The notes beneath the pieces were generated by a model. That model made no database searches, was not told where the DNA came from, and saw only the letters and a list, made by a program, of their open reading frames with translations. From assembly GCA_012513005.1 (NCBI GenBank), contig JAAZCZ010000133.1, forward strand, positions 1 to 28,658: a DNA stretch of 28,658 bases. Reading direction: 5' to 3'. Positions within the stretch are counted from its first letter, which is position 1. Every line of letters begins with the position of its first letter. This document shows positions 7,736 through 14,955 of this stretch, in pieces. This DNA is from Oscillospiraceae bacterium. Its GTDB lineage: Bacteria > Bacillota > Clostridia > Oscillospirales > Oscillospiraceae. Position numbers and translations under genes: made by a program.

Positions 7736-8866
7736 ATGAGATCTGACCAGCAGGTATATTATAAAGGAAAACGAAAGAGGCTCAATGTGCTTGCCATTGT
7801 TGCGTTTTCTATTGCCTTATTAATACTTGTGTTGCTGCTTAGCTTTTACAGCTTGCAGAAATACATTGTCTACGGACACGACGGGGTGAAGCTTGAGCTT
7901 CCGATATTAAAGCAGGAAACTCATGTAGATGCCTCGGGTGAGGTCACAGAGTTTGCGCCTGTTGACGCTGAGCTGAGTGTTAAGGAACCCAATTATGCAG
8001 AAATACCTGCCGTTGCGGGTGAAAATCTCGCACCGCTTAAGGTTTTATATGTTCCGGCTGAGTTTATGACAACGGAAGGGCTTGAAAAGTATAAGTCAAT
8101 TATGCCCATGTATGGGGCTACGGGGCTAATTTTAGATGTTAAACCGAATAGCGGATATCTGTTTTGGCAGTCTAATTGCGCTGTTGCAACCGGATTTCTT
8201 ACAAACGGCTCCGGGGATTTGGCAGCTATTGTTAAATCCCTTAAGGATGAAGGTATATATGTAGGCGCCAGACTAAGCTGCTGCTTAGACAGCAGGCTTG
8301 CCGATATGGCGCCCTCAACTGTGCTTCGCACAGCAGGCGGCGGGCTTCTTACTAACGCTGAGGGTATGTGGCTTGACCCGTATAACTCCACTGTGCGCAC
8401 CTATATTATTGAGCTTTGCGAGGAGCTTGCTAAATTTGGTGTCGATGAGGTTTTCTTAGACAATGTTCGAATACCCGTTACTGATACCGGAGTCGGATAC
8501 ACTGTTTCTCTGAGCTTTCAGCCGACACCCAAGTCTGCCGTTTGCAGCTTTGCACTCTATGTGACTCGGGCTTTAAAAAACAGCGGGCTTAAAATCTCTG
8601 CTATTTTATCCGAGGAGACCCTGCACACATCAAATGCCGATGTCACCGGTCAATACACCCCGCTTTTCGGCAAGGTCTTTGACAGGCTTACCTGCCCCGC
8701 TAACTCTGCCTGGCAGTATAACTTTGACAGAGATAATCTAAGTGCGAGCTTTGAAAAGGGCAACGTAGCAGACAGATACCCGGCGCTCATGAACTTTTAT
8801 CCCCCGGAGGCAAGCTCTTGGATAATCCTTGTGCCGGAAGCGCTGACAAATCCTCCGAAAACTTGA
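7736..8866 (+). CDS. Membrane-anchored putative glycoside hydrolase (DUF4015-like)
   Basis: A 376-residue protein. A short basic cytoplasmic tail (KGKRKR) and one TM segment at about 18-42 suggest an N-in, C-out anchor. From about residue 100 it has the TIM-barrel-like pattern of putative glycoside hydrolases of the DUF4015 type: KVLYVPAEFM, GATGLILDVKPNSGYLFW, LKDEGIYVGARLSC, MWLDPYNSTVRTYI, and FGVDEVFLDNVRIP, which contains the aspartate typical of a barrel strand end. The substrate is unknown; a cell-surface polysaccharide is plausible. ATG at 7736 with GGAGG at 5 nt. It is 61 nt after rpiB and is followed by a terminator, making it the last gene of the unit. Confidence 0.78.
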   Translation: MRSDQQVYYKGKRKRLNVLAIVAFSIALLILVLLLSFYSLQKYIVYGHDGVKLELPILKQETHVDASGEVTEFAPVDAELSVKEPNYAEIPAVAGENLAPLKVLYVPAEFMTTEGLEKYKSIMPMYGATGLILDVKPNSGYLFWQSNCAVATGFLTNGSGDLAAIVKSLKDEGIYVGARLSCCLDSRLADMAPSTVLRTAGGGLLTNAEGMWLDPYNSTVRTYIIELCEELAKFGVDEVFLDNVRIPVTDTGVGYTVSLSFQPTPKSAVCSFALYVTRALKNSGLKISAILSEETLHTSNADVTGQYTPLFGKVFDRLTCPANSAWQYNFDRDNLSASFEKGNVADRYPALMNFYPPEASSWIILVPEALTNPPKT

Positions 8867-8881
8867 TATCAAAAATATTTA

Positions 8882-8927
8882 CCCCTTGATGCAGCTATTA
8901 ATCCTGCTTCAAGGGGTTTTTTATTTT
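8882..8927 (+). terminator. Intrinsic terminator ending the GT39-to-GH unit
   Basis: Stem CCCCTTGA-GCAG/CTGC-TTCAAGGGG (8882-8916) with one internal mismatch, then TTTTTTATTTT. On the opposite strand the T-tract is poorer (TAAATATTTTT), but the hairpin could also serve the convergent ttcA-like gene that ends at 8940. Confidence 0.88.
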
Positions 8928-8939
8928 GAATTAAATTTA

Positions 8940-9662
8940 TTATTCTGCCTTGCCCCAGCCTTCTAAGGGCAGGCTTTTTATTGCTCCCATTATCTTTGAT
9001 TTTAGGTCGGGATATATTAGCTTTGCGTTTTCTATTTGCTCTTTTATCTCGGCTCTTTTTGATGCCCCATCCTCACTGCAGGTAGACCGAACGACGGGCA
9101 GGTTAAGCTCGGAAACCAAGCTAATAATCTGCTCCTCACTCACATAGAGCATCGGTCTTATCTGCGTTACATCGGCACGGCTCATGTATGTAACCGGCTT
9201 AAAGCAGTTTATTCTGCCCTCTAATAAAAGCGACATGAAAAATGTTTCGACTACATCATCTGTGTGGTGCCCTAATGCCAGCTTGTTGCAGCCAAAATCC
9301 TTCATTGAATCGTTTAGAGCCCCACGGCGCATTTTTGAGCAGAGTGAGCAGGGCTGTTTTTCCTGCCTGATGTCAAATACTATCTCTTTAATGTCTGTTT
9401 TTAGTATTGTGTATGGCACGTTGCGCTGCCTGCAATAATCTGCAACAGGCGAAAAATCCATGCCGGAAAAGCCCATATCCACAGTTAGAGCAATTAGTTC
9501 AAAGTTTGAAGGATGAAACCTTTGCAGGTTAATGAGTGCTGCCAGCATTGCCATGCTGTCTTTTCCTCCAGAGATGCCGACAGCCACCCTGTCGCCCTCT
9601 TTTAGCATCTCGTAATCGTCTACACATCTTCGTATATAGCCTGTAAATTTGTTTAGCAGCAT
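8940..9662 (-). CDS. TtcA-family tRNA 2-thiolation PP-loop ATPase
   Basis: The 240-residue product has the N-type PP-loop ATP-pyrophosphatase SGGKDS at 31-36 that adenylates the target base. It also has CxxC at C105-C108 in PCSLCSKMRRG, LGHHTDDVVETFF, an IRPMLYVSEEQI segment and a later cysteine in RSTCSEDG, giving the three-cysteine iron-sulfur set of TtcA/TtuA enzymes. TtcA makes 2-thiocytidine at tRNA position 32; clostridial members may thiolate another position, so I leave the symbol blank. I start at the ATG ending at 9662, with GGAAAGG about 9 nt upstream. A longer open frame to 9806 has no good RBS and no family similarity. It is divergent from rplM. Confidence 0.9.
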   Translation of the reverse strand: MLLNKFTGYIRRCVDDYEMLKEGDRVAVGISGGKDSMAMLAALINLQRFHPSNFELIALTVDMGFSGMDFSPVADYCRQRNVPYTILKTDIKEIVFDIRQEKQPCSLCSKMRRGALNDSMKDFGCNKLALGHHTDDVVETFFMSLLLEGRINCFKPVTYMSRADVTQIRPMLYVSEEQIISLVSELNLPVVRSTCSEDGASKRAEIKEQIENAKLIYPDLKSKIMGAIKSLPLEGWGKAE

Positions 9663-9767
9663 GGTAAAGCGCCTTTCCGTAATCTGAAATTGAAAGTGAG
9701 TATTCGGTAGTATTATGGAGATAAATGGCGTATTTGAGAGTTTATATAGGCGTAATCTAAATTCTTG

Positions 9768-9796
9768 TTGACAGCATCTAAAAGCTGTGATATAAA
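9768..9796 (+). promoter_or_regulatory. Promoter of rplM-rpsI
   Basis: Perfect -35 TTGACA (9768-9773), a 17-nt spacer and TATAAA (9791-9796). The start would be near 9803, giving a leader of about 100 nt before the rplM ATG at 9902. It lies inside the region that a ttcA transcript from the facing promoter would cover. Confidence 0.8.
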
Positions 9797-9830
9797 AATT
9801 AGGCACATCGGAATGATTTTCCTTAGTGCT

Positions 9831-9859
9831 CCGTGCCGTTTAGATTTTATATGGCACGG
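9831..9859 (+). promoter_or_regulatory. Hairpin in the rplM leader (candidate L13 autoregulatory site)
   Basis: Perfect 7-bp inverted repeat CCGTGCC/GGCACGG separated by 15 AT-rich bases, within the predicted 100-nt rplM leader and with no T-tract after it, so it is not a terminator. Conserved L13 leaders are known in Bacillota and are thought to bind L13. I cannot confirm that this hairpin matches that consensus. Confidence 0.45.
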
Positions 9860-9873
9860 CAATATTTTGTCAA
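9844..9873 (-). promoter_or_regulatory. Candidate promoter of the ttcA-like gene
   Basis: On the minus strand a perfect TTGACA (9868-9873) is followed at 18 nt by TAAAAT (9844-9849), or at 16 nt by TATAAA. It points at the ttcA-like gene and gives a leader of about 175 nt. No equally good minus-strand promoter is seen closer to the gene. It faces the rplM promoter, and its -10 lies in the loop of the rplM leader hairpin. Confidence 0.5.
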
Positions 9874-9901
9874 AAGATTTTATTTAGATGGAGGCAATTA
9901 A

Positions 9902-10330
9902 ATGTCCACGACAATGTTAACACCCCAGACAGTCGAGCGCAAGTGGATCATTCTTGACGCAGCCGGCAAACCGCTGGGAAAGACTGCCGCAATGGCAGCT
10001 AACCTGCTTCGCGGCAAGAACAAGGTAGACTATACACCGCATGTTGACTGCGGAGATTATGTAATAGTTATCAATGCGGAAAAGGCTGTTTTAACAGGCA
10101 AAAAGCTTGAGCAGAAATTCTATCGTACCCACTCCGGATATCCCGGCGGTCTTAAGGAGACCCGTTATGACCGTTTAATGAGCAAGAAACCCGAGCTCGC
10201 TATGAAACTGGCAGTAAGAGGCATGCTTCAGAAGAACAGGATTGCTTCTGCCCAGCTGACAAGGCTCCGTGTTTTCCGCGGACCCGAGCACAGCCACGAA
10301 GCTCAGAAGCCGCAGCCCTGCGAGCTATAA
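9902..10330 (+). CDS. rplM: 50S ribosomal protein L13
   Basis: The 142-residue product matches L13 throughout: WIILDAAGKPLGKTAAMAAN, LLRGKNKVDYTPHVDCGDYV, INAEKAVLTGKKLEQKFYRT, HSGYPGGLK and AVRGMLQKNRI. L13 is an early 23S rRNA-binding protein of the large subunit. The ATG at 9902 has a GGAGG RBS (GATGGAGGCAATTAA). It starts an operon with rpsI 15 nt downstream, the near-universal rplM-rpsI pair, with a strong promoter and a leader hairpin that may mediate feedback. Confidence 0.98.
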   Translation: MSTTMLTPQTVERKWIILDAAGKPLGKTAAMAANLLRGKNKVDYTPHVDCGDYVIVINAEKAVLTGKKLEQKFYRTHSGYPGGLKETRYDRLMSKKPELAMKLAVRGMLQKNRIASAQLTRLRVFRGPEHSHEAQKPQPCEL

Positions 10331-10345
10331 GGAGGAAATAACACA

Positions 10346-10756
10346 ATGGCCACATATAAAAGCAAAAGAGACTACATGTACGGCACAGGACGCAGAAAAT
10401 CCTCTGTTGCAAGAGTTCATCTCTTCCCCGGCGGCAGCGGCAGCATCAAGATTAACGGCCGTGACATAGATGATTATTTTGGTCTTGAGACCTTAAAGCT
10501 GATTGTTCGTCAGCCCCTAGTAACAACCTCCACTGTCGACAAAGTTGACATTGAGGCAACTGTTGCAGGCGGCGGCGTCACCGGTCAGGCAGGCGCTATT
10601 CGTCACGGTATTTCCCGTGCACTTTTAGCAGTTGACGAGAGCTTCCGCGCCCCCTTGAAGGCTGCCGGATTCTTAACCCGTGACCCACGTATGAAGGAGC
10701 GTAAAAAGTACGGCCTCAAAGCCGCTCGTCGCGCACCTCAGTTCTCCAAGAGATAA
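10346..10756 (+). CDS. rpsI: 30S ribosomal protein S9
   Basis: A 136-residue protein with the S9 signatures YGTGRRKSSVARVHLFPG, the GGGVTGQAGAIRHGISRAL core, and the C-terminal tail RDPRMKERKKYGLKAARRAP. It ends in FSKR, the Lys-Arg that reaches the P-site tRNA anticodon loop. The N-terminus is slightly longer than in many homologues (MATYKSKRDYMYGTGRRK). ATG at 10346 with AAGGAGG upstream. It is co-transcribed with rplM and followed by a strong terminator. Confidence 0.98.
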   Translation: MATYKSKRDYMYGTGRRKSSVARVHLFPGGSGSIKINGRDIDDYFGLETLKLIVRQPLVTTSTVDKVDIEATVAGGGVTGQAGAIRHGISRALLAVDESFRAPLKAAGFLTRDPRMKERKKYGLKAARRAPQFSKR

Positions 10757-10784
10757 TCTTTCGATTTATCATAACAGATACAGA

Positions 10785-10828
10785 ACACGCACCTGCCACA
10801 TGGCATGTGCGTGTTTTTTTGTTATTTT
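10785..10828 (+). terminator. Intrinsic terminator after rplM-rpsI
   Basis: Stem ACACGCAC/GTGCGTGT with an inner TGCC/GGCA (10785-10814), directly followed by seven T residues and a further T-rich stretch. It begins 29 nt past the rpsI stop. Confidence 0.93.
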
Positions 10829-10916
10829 ACTGAACTTAATTATACTATAGGCAAAATTTAAGCTGCTTTTTCTGCCTGATGCTAAATAGACTGCGCAAAA
10901 GAACACTTAGCTTTCA

Positions 10917-11285
10917 TTACTCAACGTCGTGCACTTTTTCTCCGCTTTTGTCTTTGAATGTATACACAATGAAGCCGTCATAATAGAGGTTTCCATCCTC
11001 GCCTTCTCCGAGGCAGCTGGGTGCATAGTCAGATGATTCCGGCTGACCTATGGCTTTGTAGAGTTCGCTCACGGGTTTACCGATATAGCTTTTTGCAATT
11101 TCAAGCTCTTCTGTGCTTTTATTTGATTGTTCTGTGGCACCGGGCTCGGGCGAGGTGGCTTCTGTTTCGGCAGAAGGCTCTTTTGTGTTTGCTGAATTTT
11201 CATTCGGTTTTACTGCATTGGCTGTTCCGCATGCACAAAGCAGAAGCTGCAGCAAGATAATAATCAGAATTACGGCTCTTTTCAT
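10917..11285 (-). CDS. Small lipoprotein of unknown function
   Basis: The 122-residue product begins MKRAVILIIILLQLLLCACG, a lipoprotein signal with the lipobox L16-C17-A18-C19. A low-complexity Ser/Thr/Glu/Pro/Asn linker (about 20-60) follows, then a compact C-terminal domain containing AKSYIGKPVSELYKAIGQPE and NLYYDGFIVYTFKD. That domain pattern recalls small BamE/SmpA-like or BLIP-like folds, but this is only a resemblance. It should be anchored on the outer membrane surface. ATG at 11285 with AGAGAGG about 9 nt upstream. It lies 49 nt downstream of the frameshifted AlgJ-like gene in the same direction and may once have shared its transcript. No good terminator is seen after it. Confidence 0.75.
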   Translation of the reverse strand: MKRAVILIIILLQLLLCACGTANAVKPNENSANTKEPSAETEATSPEPGATEQSNKSTEELEIAKSYIGKPVSELYKAIGQPESSDYAPSCLGEGEDGNLYYDGFIVYTFKDKSGEKVHDVE

Positions 11286-11334
11286 ACAGATATTTCCTCT
11301 CTATTCATGGCTTTATTACTATTTATTATTAATT

Positions 11335-12680
11335 TTAATCAAAGCTAAGGCTGTTTGCCTGCCATACACCGTTTTGTGAAGAAAGCACATAATCAGGCAT
11401 AAGATTATCCGGAACAAAGGCTGCAAAGCCTCCGTTTTCCTGCAAAAACGCCTCAAAGCAGCTATCTCCGCAAATAATAAACACGCGGCTATCGTCATCA
11501 GCCTTTGGCAAAAATCCGGTCAAAAGCATGTATCCGCTCGGGCTTTTGCTGCTTTTGTCTAAAACCGCAGACACTTTTTCATTATTTAATATATACTCTG
11601 CTGCCTGCACTGCAGGTGCCGGCATAATCGGAACATTCTGCGCCAGATATATGAGATTTCGCTCTACTATCTCCAGCAGAACAAAGTCTGTTTTTAATTT
11701 TCCGCCTCTGCCAAATCAAAGCTGAGCGAGCGTGAAAACCGCGCTGATGCGAAGCTGTCGGCAAGGTAAGGGTATAGCTGATTTCCAAACGAATCTCTAA
11801 AGACAAGCAAATTTCCTACATCGCTTCCAAGCGTGTTTATCGTTAAACTGTCAGGCTTTCTTCCGCCGCTGCCATAGGTAAAGCTGAGCTTATCTCCAAA
11901 TACCGGTGCAAGCTCGTCATCGCTTAAGCTCGGATAAAGCATGGTAAACAGGTCTCCTTGATGCTGTGCAGTCTCGGAAAAATCGCCGCTATGATATTCT
12001 GTGTTTTTCCCGAATTTGCTGTTTATCAGGTCAGCTGCCAAGGCTGCGCCTTTTTCACTCCAGTGCGAGTCATGAGCGAAATACAAAACTTCATCCTGCT
12101 CTTTAAATACAGTAAACAAATCTAAATACGGAACATTTTGTTCTCTTAGTTTTGAAAACAGCCTTTGGGAATCATGTGTCTCAGAAACACTGCCGTAGTT
12201 TGGCATGTTATCACCATATACCGAATTCTTATTCGGCGCTACAACAAAGAGAAAATCCATGCCCAAAAAACGGCAATAATCATTGATAAGCCTAAGGTTA
12301 GTTGCCACAGAAAAAATCTCGCGGTCTGTCATGCTGTTAGCACCGGTATAGTCATCCAGCGTTGCAGAATAATAGAGCCAGCCGTTTTTCCCAAGAATAA
12401 CCCCGTCTTCAGCTGAGGTATTAAAGACGCTTGCCACGAGCTTGTTTCGTAAGCTTATCAGCTCCCTGCGCAAAAAGAAACTATCGAAGACATAGTCAGA
12501 CAAGCATATGAAATAGTCCGTATTAAGGCTTTTTTCTGCAGAGAAGAGCCGCGGCTTTTCAGTTTTTATCTCGTTGGCTCCGCCGTTACCTTGCCCGAAT
12601 ATCAGCATGCCGACAGTAGGCACAAGGCATATAAGCAGAAACAGAAGAAGCAGTGGCGAATAAGTCTCTTTTTTTCTCAT
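11335..12680 (-). pseudogene. Frameshifted AlgJ/AlgX-like SGNH O-acyltransferase
   Basis: Two reading frames together make one protein of about 448 residues. The first (12680 to 11694) has an N-terminal TM segment, NGWLYYSAT, DFLFVVAPNKNSVYG, AHDSHWSEKGA (the Asp/His part of the SGNH triad) and LVFRDSFGNQLYPYL (the nucleophile serine). It stops prematurely after DLAEAEN. The -1 frame continues at once with KLKTDFVLLEIVERNL, the expected next segment of the family, and runs to 11335. Loss of one A from the A-run at 11698-11701 (minus-strand AAAA) explains the break. These proteins transfer acyl groups from an MBOAT partner to surface polysaccharide. The MBOAT partner immediately upstream is truncated too, which favours true decay over a sequencing error. 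The start has GAGG upstream. Confidence 0.82.
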
Positions 12681-12690
12681 CCCTCACACC

Positions 12691-13071
12691 TCAAAACTGC
12701 GAATAAATAAACGGAGCAAAGCCGCCGGCAGCAATCTGCAAAATGCAAACTAAAAGCAGCAGCAGGCAAGCTGCGTTATATGTTCGCTCGACCCAAGGAA
12801 GCATTGCCTTGTTTTTGTATAGCTTTTTTTCTGCAGCAGCACGCAGTGACGGAGCAGAAAACGCTATGCCGATTAAAAGCAGGAAAATGAAAAGTGGTGT
12901 TAAGACAGTCGCAAGCACTGCCGTGCCGGATGGCTCTGCAAAAAATCCCAAAAACATAGCACGAACTATACTAAGACCCGAATCTAAACTACTCGCTCTG
13001 AAAAACACAAAGCCGATAATGACTATAAGCAATATTAAACTGCTTCTGAAAACAGCTTTTGAGAAAAACAA
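12691..13071 (-). pseudogene. MBOAT (AlgI-like) acyltransferase, C-terminal remnant
   Basis: About 126 codons match the C-terminal quarter of AlgI-like MBOAT proteins: VIIGFVFFRASSL, a run of TM segments, and the family's typical end, here GFAPFIYSQF. Full proteins have about 450-500 residues with the catalytic His in the missing part. The only upstream start is a TTG at 13071 without an RBS, and the frame hits a stop at 13102-13104. Beyond that lies the control region of the divergent glyoxalase gene. So the 5' three quarters have been deleted. The remnant ends 10 nt before the AlgJ-like gene, the usual MBOAT-SGNH pairing. Confidence 0.82.
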
Positions 13072-13156
13072 ATATAAGCTCGTGTCGTATTTCGTCGGGC
13101 TTTATTTTTGGGCAGCTTTATGTTATGCTTTTTTTACTGCTACGGAGGTAAATATT

Positions 13157-13525
13157 ATGAAATTTAAAATGATACATGAAAACTATAATGTCTTTGATTT
13201 AGACCGCTCGCTCAAGTTTTATGCAGAGGCTCTGGGACTATTGGAGAAGCGGCGCAAGACTGCCGCAGACGGGTCTTACATCATTGTCTATTTGGGCAAT
13301 GAAGAGTCTGAGTTTGAGCTTGAGCTCACCTGGATGCGCGATTTTGACCGCCCCTATGACTTGGGTGACTGCGAGTTTCATTTGGCATTTAGGACAGACA
13401 ATTTTGACGCCGCCCACAAAAAGCACGAGGAGATGGGCTGTATCTGCTTTGAAAACCCCGATATGGGAATCTATTTCATTGAGGATCCCGACGGATACTG
13501 GCTTGAAGTCGTGCCTGTGCGCTAG
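13157..13525 (+). CDS. Glyoxalase I (lactoylglutathione lyase-like VOC protein)
   Basis: The 122-residue product is a single VOC-fold protein with paired beta-alpha-beta modules. The metal ligands expected from GloA are all present: H7 (KMIHENYNV), E56 (FELELTW), H75 (CEFHLAF) and E117 (YWLEVVP). Spacing is close to the E. coli enzyme. Such enzymes isomerise the methylglyoxal-thiol hemithioacetal; the thiol cofactor in this organism is unknown. I start at the ATG at 13157, with a GGAGG RBS 8 nt upstream; the open frame runs far upstream, but only as antisense to the MBOAT remnant. It starts a three-gene plus-strand unit. Confidence 0.88.
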   Translation: MKFKMIHENYNVFDLDRSLKFYAEALGLLEKRRKTAADGSYIIVYLGNEESEFELELTWMRDFDRPYDLGDCEFHLAFRTDNFDAAHKKHEEMGCICFENPDMGIYFIEDPDGYWLEVVPVR

Positions 13526-13544
13526 CTGATTTGGAGTATTGGTC

Positions 13545-14120
13545 ATGAGAAAAATTGAACTCTTTGATACTACGGAGAGACCGAGGCTGCATGTGGGGCT
13601 TAGAATGGTTAAAACCGTTTTGGCTGTGTATTTGAGCGCTATGCTGGTTTGGTTTGCCCTGGGCGGCACTCGCACCCCGTTTTTTGCCATGATTGCAGCC
13701 CTGCTATGTGTCCAACCGACACGCACAAAGAGCCTGTTTTTTGCCTTTAACCGTACTATCGGCACAATACTTGGCGGCATATGCGGAGCTTTGTGCCTTT
13801 ATGCAGCGCAGCTTTTGGAAATCACCTCAATTATTCCGCTTTATTATCTCTTTATTTGCATTGTGCTTATTCCTATTATTCACATCACACTGCTTATTCG
13901 AAAGCCCACTGTTTCTGCCTTTGCCTGTATTGTTTTTCTCAGTGTAACAGTAGTGCAGATGCAGAGCACAGACCCCTTTATTTACGCTCTGTATAGGTCG
14001 CTTGAAACCCTGAGCGGTGTTTTGGTAGCCCTTGTAATAAACTGGTTTTTGCCGTCTGCGGAAGCAGAGGCGGCAGAGAGTTGCCCCGTGCCTGAAGATA
14101 GCGGAAATAAGAAATCTTAG
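13545..14120 (+). CDS. FUSC/aromatic acid exporter-type membrane protein
   Basis: A 191-residue protein. After a short cytoplasmic N-terminus it has hydrophobic segments at about 20-38, 40-56, 70-90, 95-115 and 145-165, then an acidic/polar tail. Features such as GLRMVKTVLAVYLSAML, GGTRTPFFAMIAALLCVQPT, and FNRTIGTILGGICGAL match the N-terminal membrane half of FUSC/ArAE_1 proteins. In these the RxxGTxxG motif is characteristic. Longer relatives add a soluble domain that is missing here, though short forms are common. The transported substrate is unknown. Start ATG at 13545 with TTGGAG 8 nt upstream; an in-frame TTG at 13539 is too close to the RBS. It lies 19 nt after the glyoxalase gene. 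Confidence 0.78.
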   Translation: MRKIELFDTTERPRLHVGLRMVKTVLAVYLSAMLVWFALGGTRTPFFAMIAALLCVQPTRTKSLFFAFNRTIGTILGGICGALCLYAAQLLEITSIIPLYYLFICIVLIPIIHITLLIRKPTVSAFACIVFLSVTVVQMQSTDPFIYALYRSLETLSGVLVALVINWFLPSAEAEAAESCPVPEDSGNKKS

Positions 14121-14141
14121 CCTATTATTGCGGAGGTTACT

Positions 14142-14810
14142 TTGACTACAGAGACATTTGAGCCAATTAAATACAAAGCAAATTTTTTGCTGCGCCGCCG
14201 ATATCTCCGGCAGGCGAGGTATCCGTTTAATATTATGTATAACTGCATTGCCTCACTCGGCATCGCAGTATATGCTTATTATAGTTACAAGTACTTAAAA
14301 ACGGTGAGTGCCGAGGATTTGGGGTCGTTTGTATTCTGGGCAGGTCAAATATTTCTTGCCTTTTTGTTCATTGCTATCTTTTTGGGCGCAATTTTCGGTA
14401 TTCGCTATTACCACAGAGACAGAAATATTATGTACAGGAACTTTGAGCGCTTTACGCTGAAAAGGAAAAAACTTGAGGTAGATTATTATAAGCTGACGGG
14501 GCAAATTAATACAGCGTGTCAAATTATCAGATACGGTCATATTACAGCGCTGACCCTGCTAACGGACGAGCAAAGCGGGCTTAAAGTTCTCCGCATTGAT
14601 GCCTCTTCTGTGCTGCTTAAAACCACAGGATACAAAGAAGATGGCACAAACACCGAGATATTATTAAAAAGCCCGACACAGGCGCGGTATTTCCCGCTTT
14701 ATTACACAAGGGCTGACGAAATAATTCGTTTTCTTGTAAATAAGACCGGGCTGCCGCTGGGTAGCGGCACTGTTGCATTAAATAAGCTCAAAGAATCAAA
14801 GATTAAATAA
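14142..14810 (+). CDS. Two-TM membrane protein of unknown function
   Basis: The start is a TTG with GGAGG 6 nt upstream. The 222-residue protein has a basic N-terminus (LLRRRYLRQARYP), two TM segments at about 30-50 and 64-88, and a cytoplasmic C-terminal domain of about 130 residues that is mixed beta/alpha (LKRKKLEVDYYKLTGQINTA, LKVLRIDASSVLLKT, ARYFPLYYTRADEIIRFL). The architecture, two helices followed by a PH-like beta domain, recalls YcxB-type proteins, but I cannot confirm this. It is last in the plus-strand unit with the glyoxalase and FUSC genes, 21 nt after the latter, and is followed by a terminator. Confidence 0.72.
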   Translation: MTTETFEPIKYKANFLLRRRYLRQARYPFNIMYNCIASLGIAVYAYYSYKYLKTVSAEDLGSFVFWAGQIFLAFLFIAIFLGAIFGIRYYHRDRNIMYRNFERFTLKRKKLEVDYYKLTGQINTACQIIRYGHITALTLLTDEQSGLKVLRIDASSVLLKTTGYKEDGTNTEILLKSPTQARYFPLYYTRADEIIRFLVNKTGLPLGSGTVALNKLKESKIK

Positions 14811-14815
14811 ATATA

Positions 14816-14884
14816 AGAAGTCAAACTGCAATACTCCATAGCTTGGGTGTTTCCTATTATTGCTGCAGCTTTGGCTTCTTTTTC
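14816..14884 (+). terminator. Terminator with long stem after the unknown two-TM gene
   Basis: AGAAGTCAAACTGCA (14816-14830) pairs with TGCAGCTTTGGCTTCT (14864-14879) over 15 bp with one bulged C and one G.U wobble that is valid in the plus-strand RNA. A 33-nt loop separates the arms and TTTTT follows (14879-14883). It lies between the gene's stop and the addAB promoter. Confidence 0.65.
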
Positions 14885-14896
14885 TATCCCTATACT

Positions 14897-14924
14897 TTGA
14901 AACAGCAATTTATGCTGTTATAAT
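14897..14924 (+). promoter_or_regulatory. Promoter of addBA with a palindrome in the spacer
   Basis: TTGAAA (14897-14902), a 16-nt spacer and a perfect TATAAT (14919-14924), about 30 nt upstream of the addB start. The spacer is almost entirely the inverted repeat ACAGCA-ATTTA-TGCTGT (14902-14918), placed where a repressor would block RNA polymerase. It does not resemble the Gram-positive LexA box. Confidence 0.75.
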
Positions 14925-14955
14925 ATATAAAGCACTAAAAATCGAGGTGGGCTTT

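Noticed and set aside
11694..11710. Programmed -1 frameshifting in the SGNH gene
   Set aside because: The bases around the break (GGAAAAT) do not form a canonical X XXY YYZ slippery heptamer, and the MBOAT partner is also damaged, so simple decay or an indel is more likely.
12743..13156. Upstream extension of the glyoxalase reading frame by about 138 codons
   Set aside because: It is antisense to the MBOAT remnant, resembles no VOC protein, and a GGAGG RBS marks the ATG at 13157.
13238..13780. Minus-strand open frame of 180 codons
   Set aside because: It is antisense to the glyoxalase and FUSC genes, which have clear family motifs, and its own translation shows no recognisable domain.
14902..14918. 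LexA (SOS) box in the addBA promoter
   Set aside because: The palindrome ACAGCA/TGCTGT lacks the GAAC/GTTC half-sites of Gram-positive LexA boxes.
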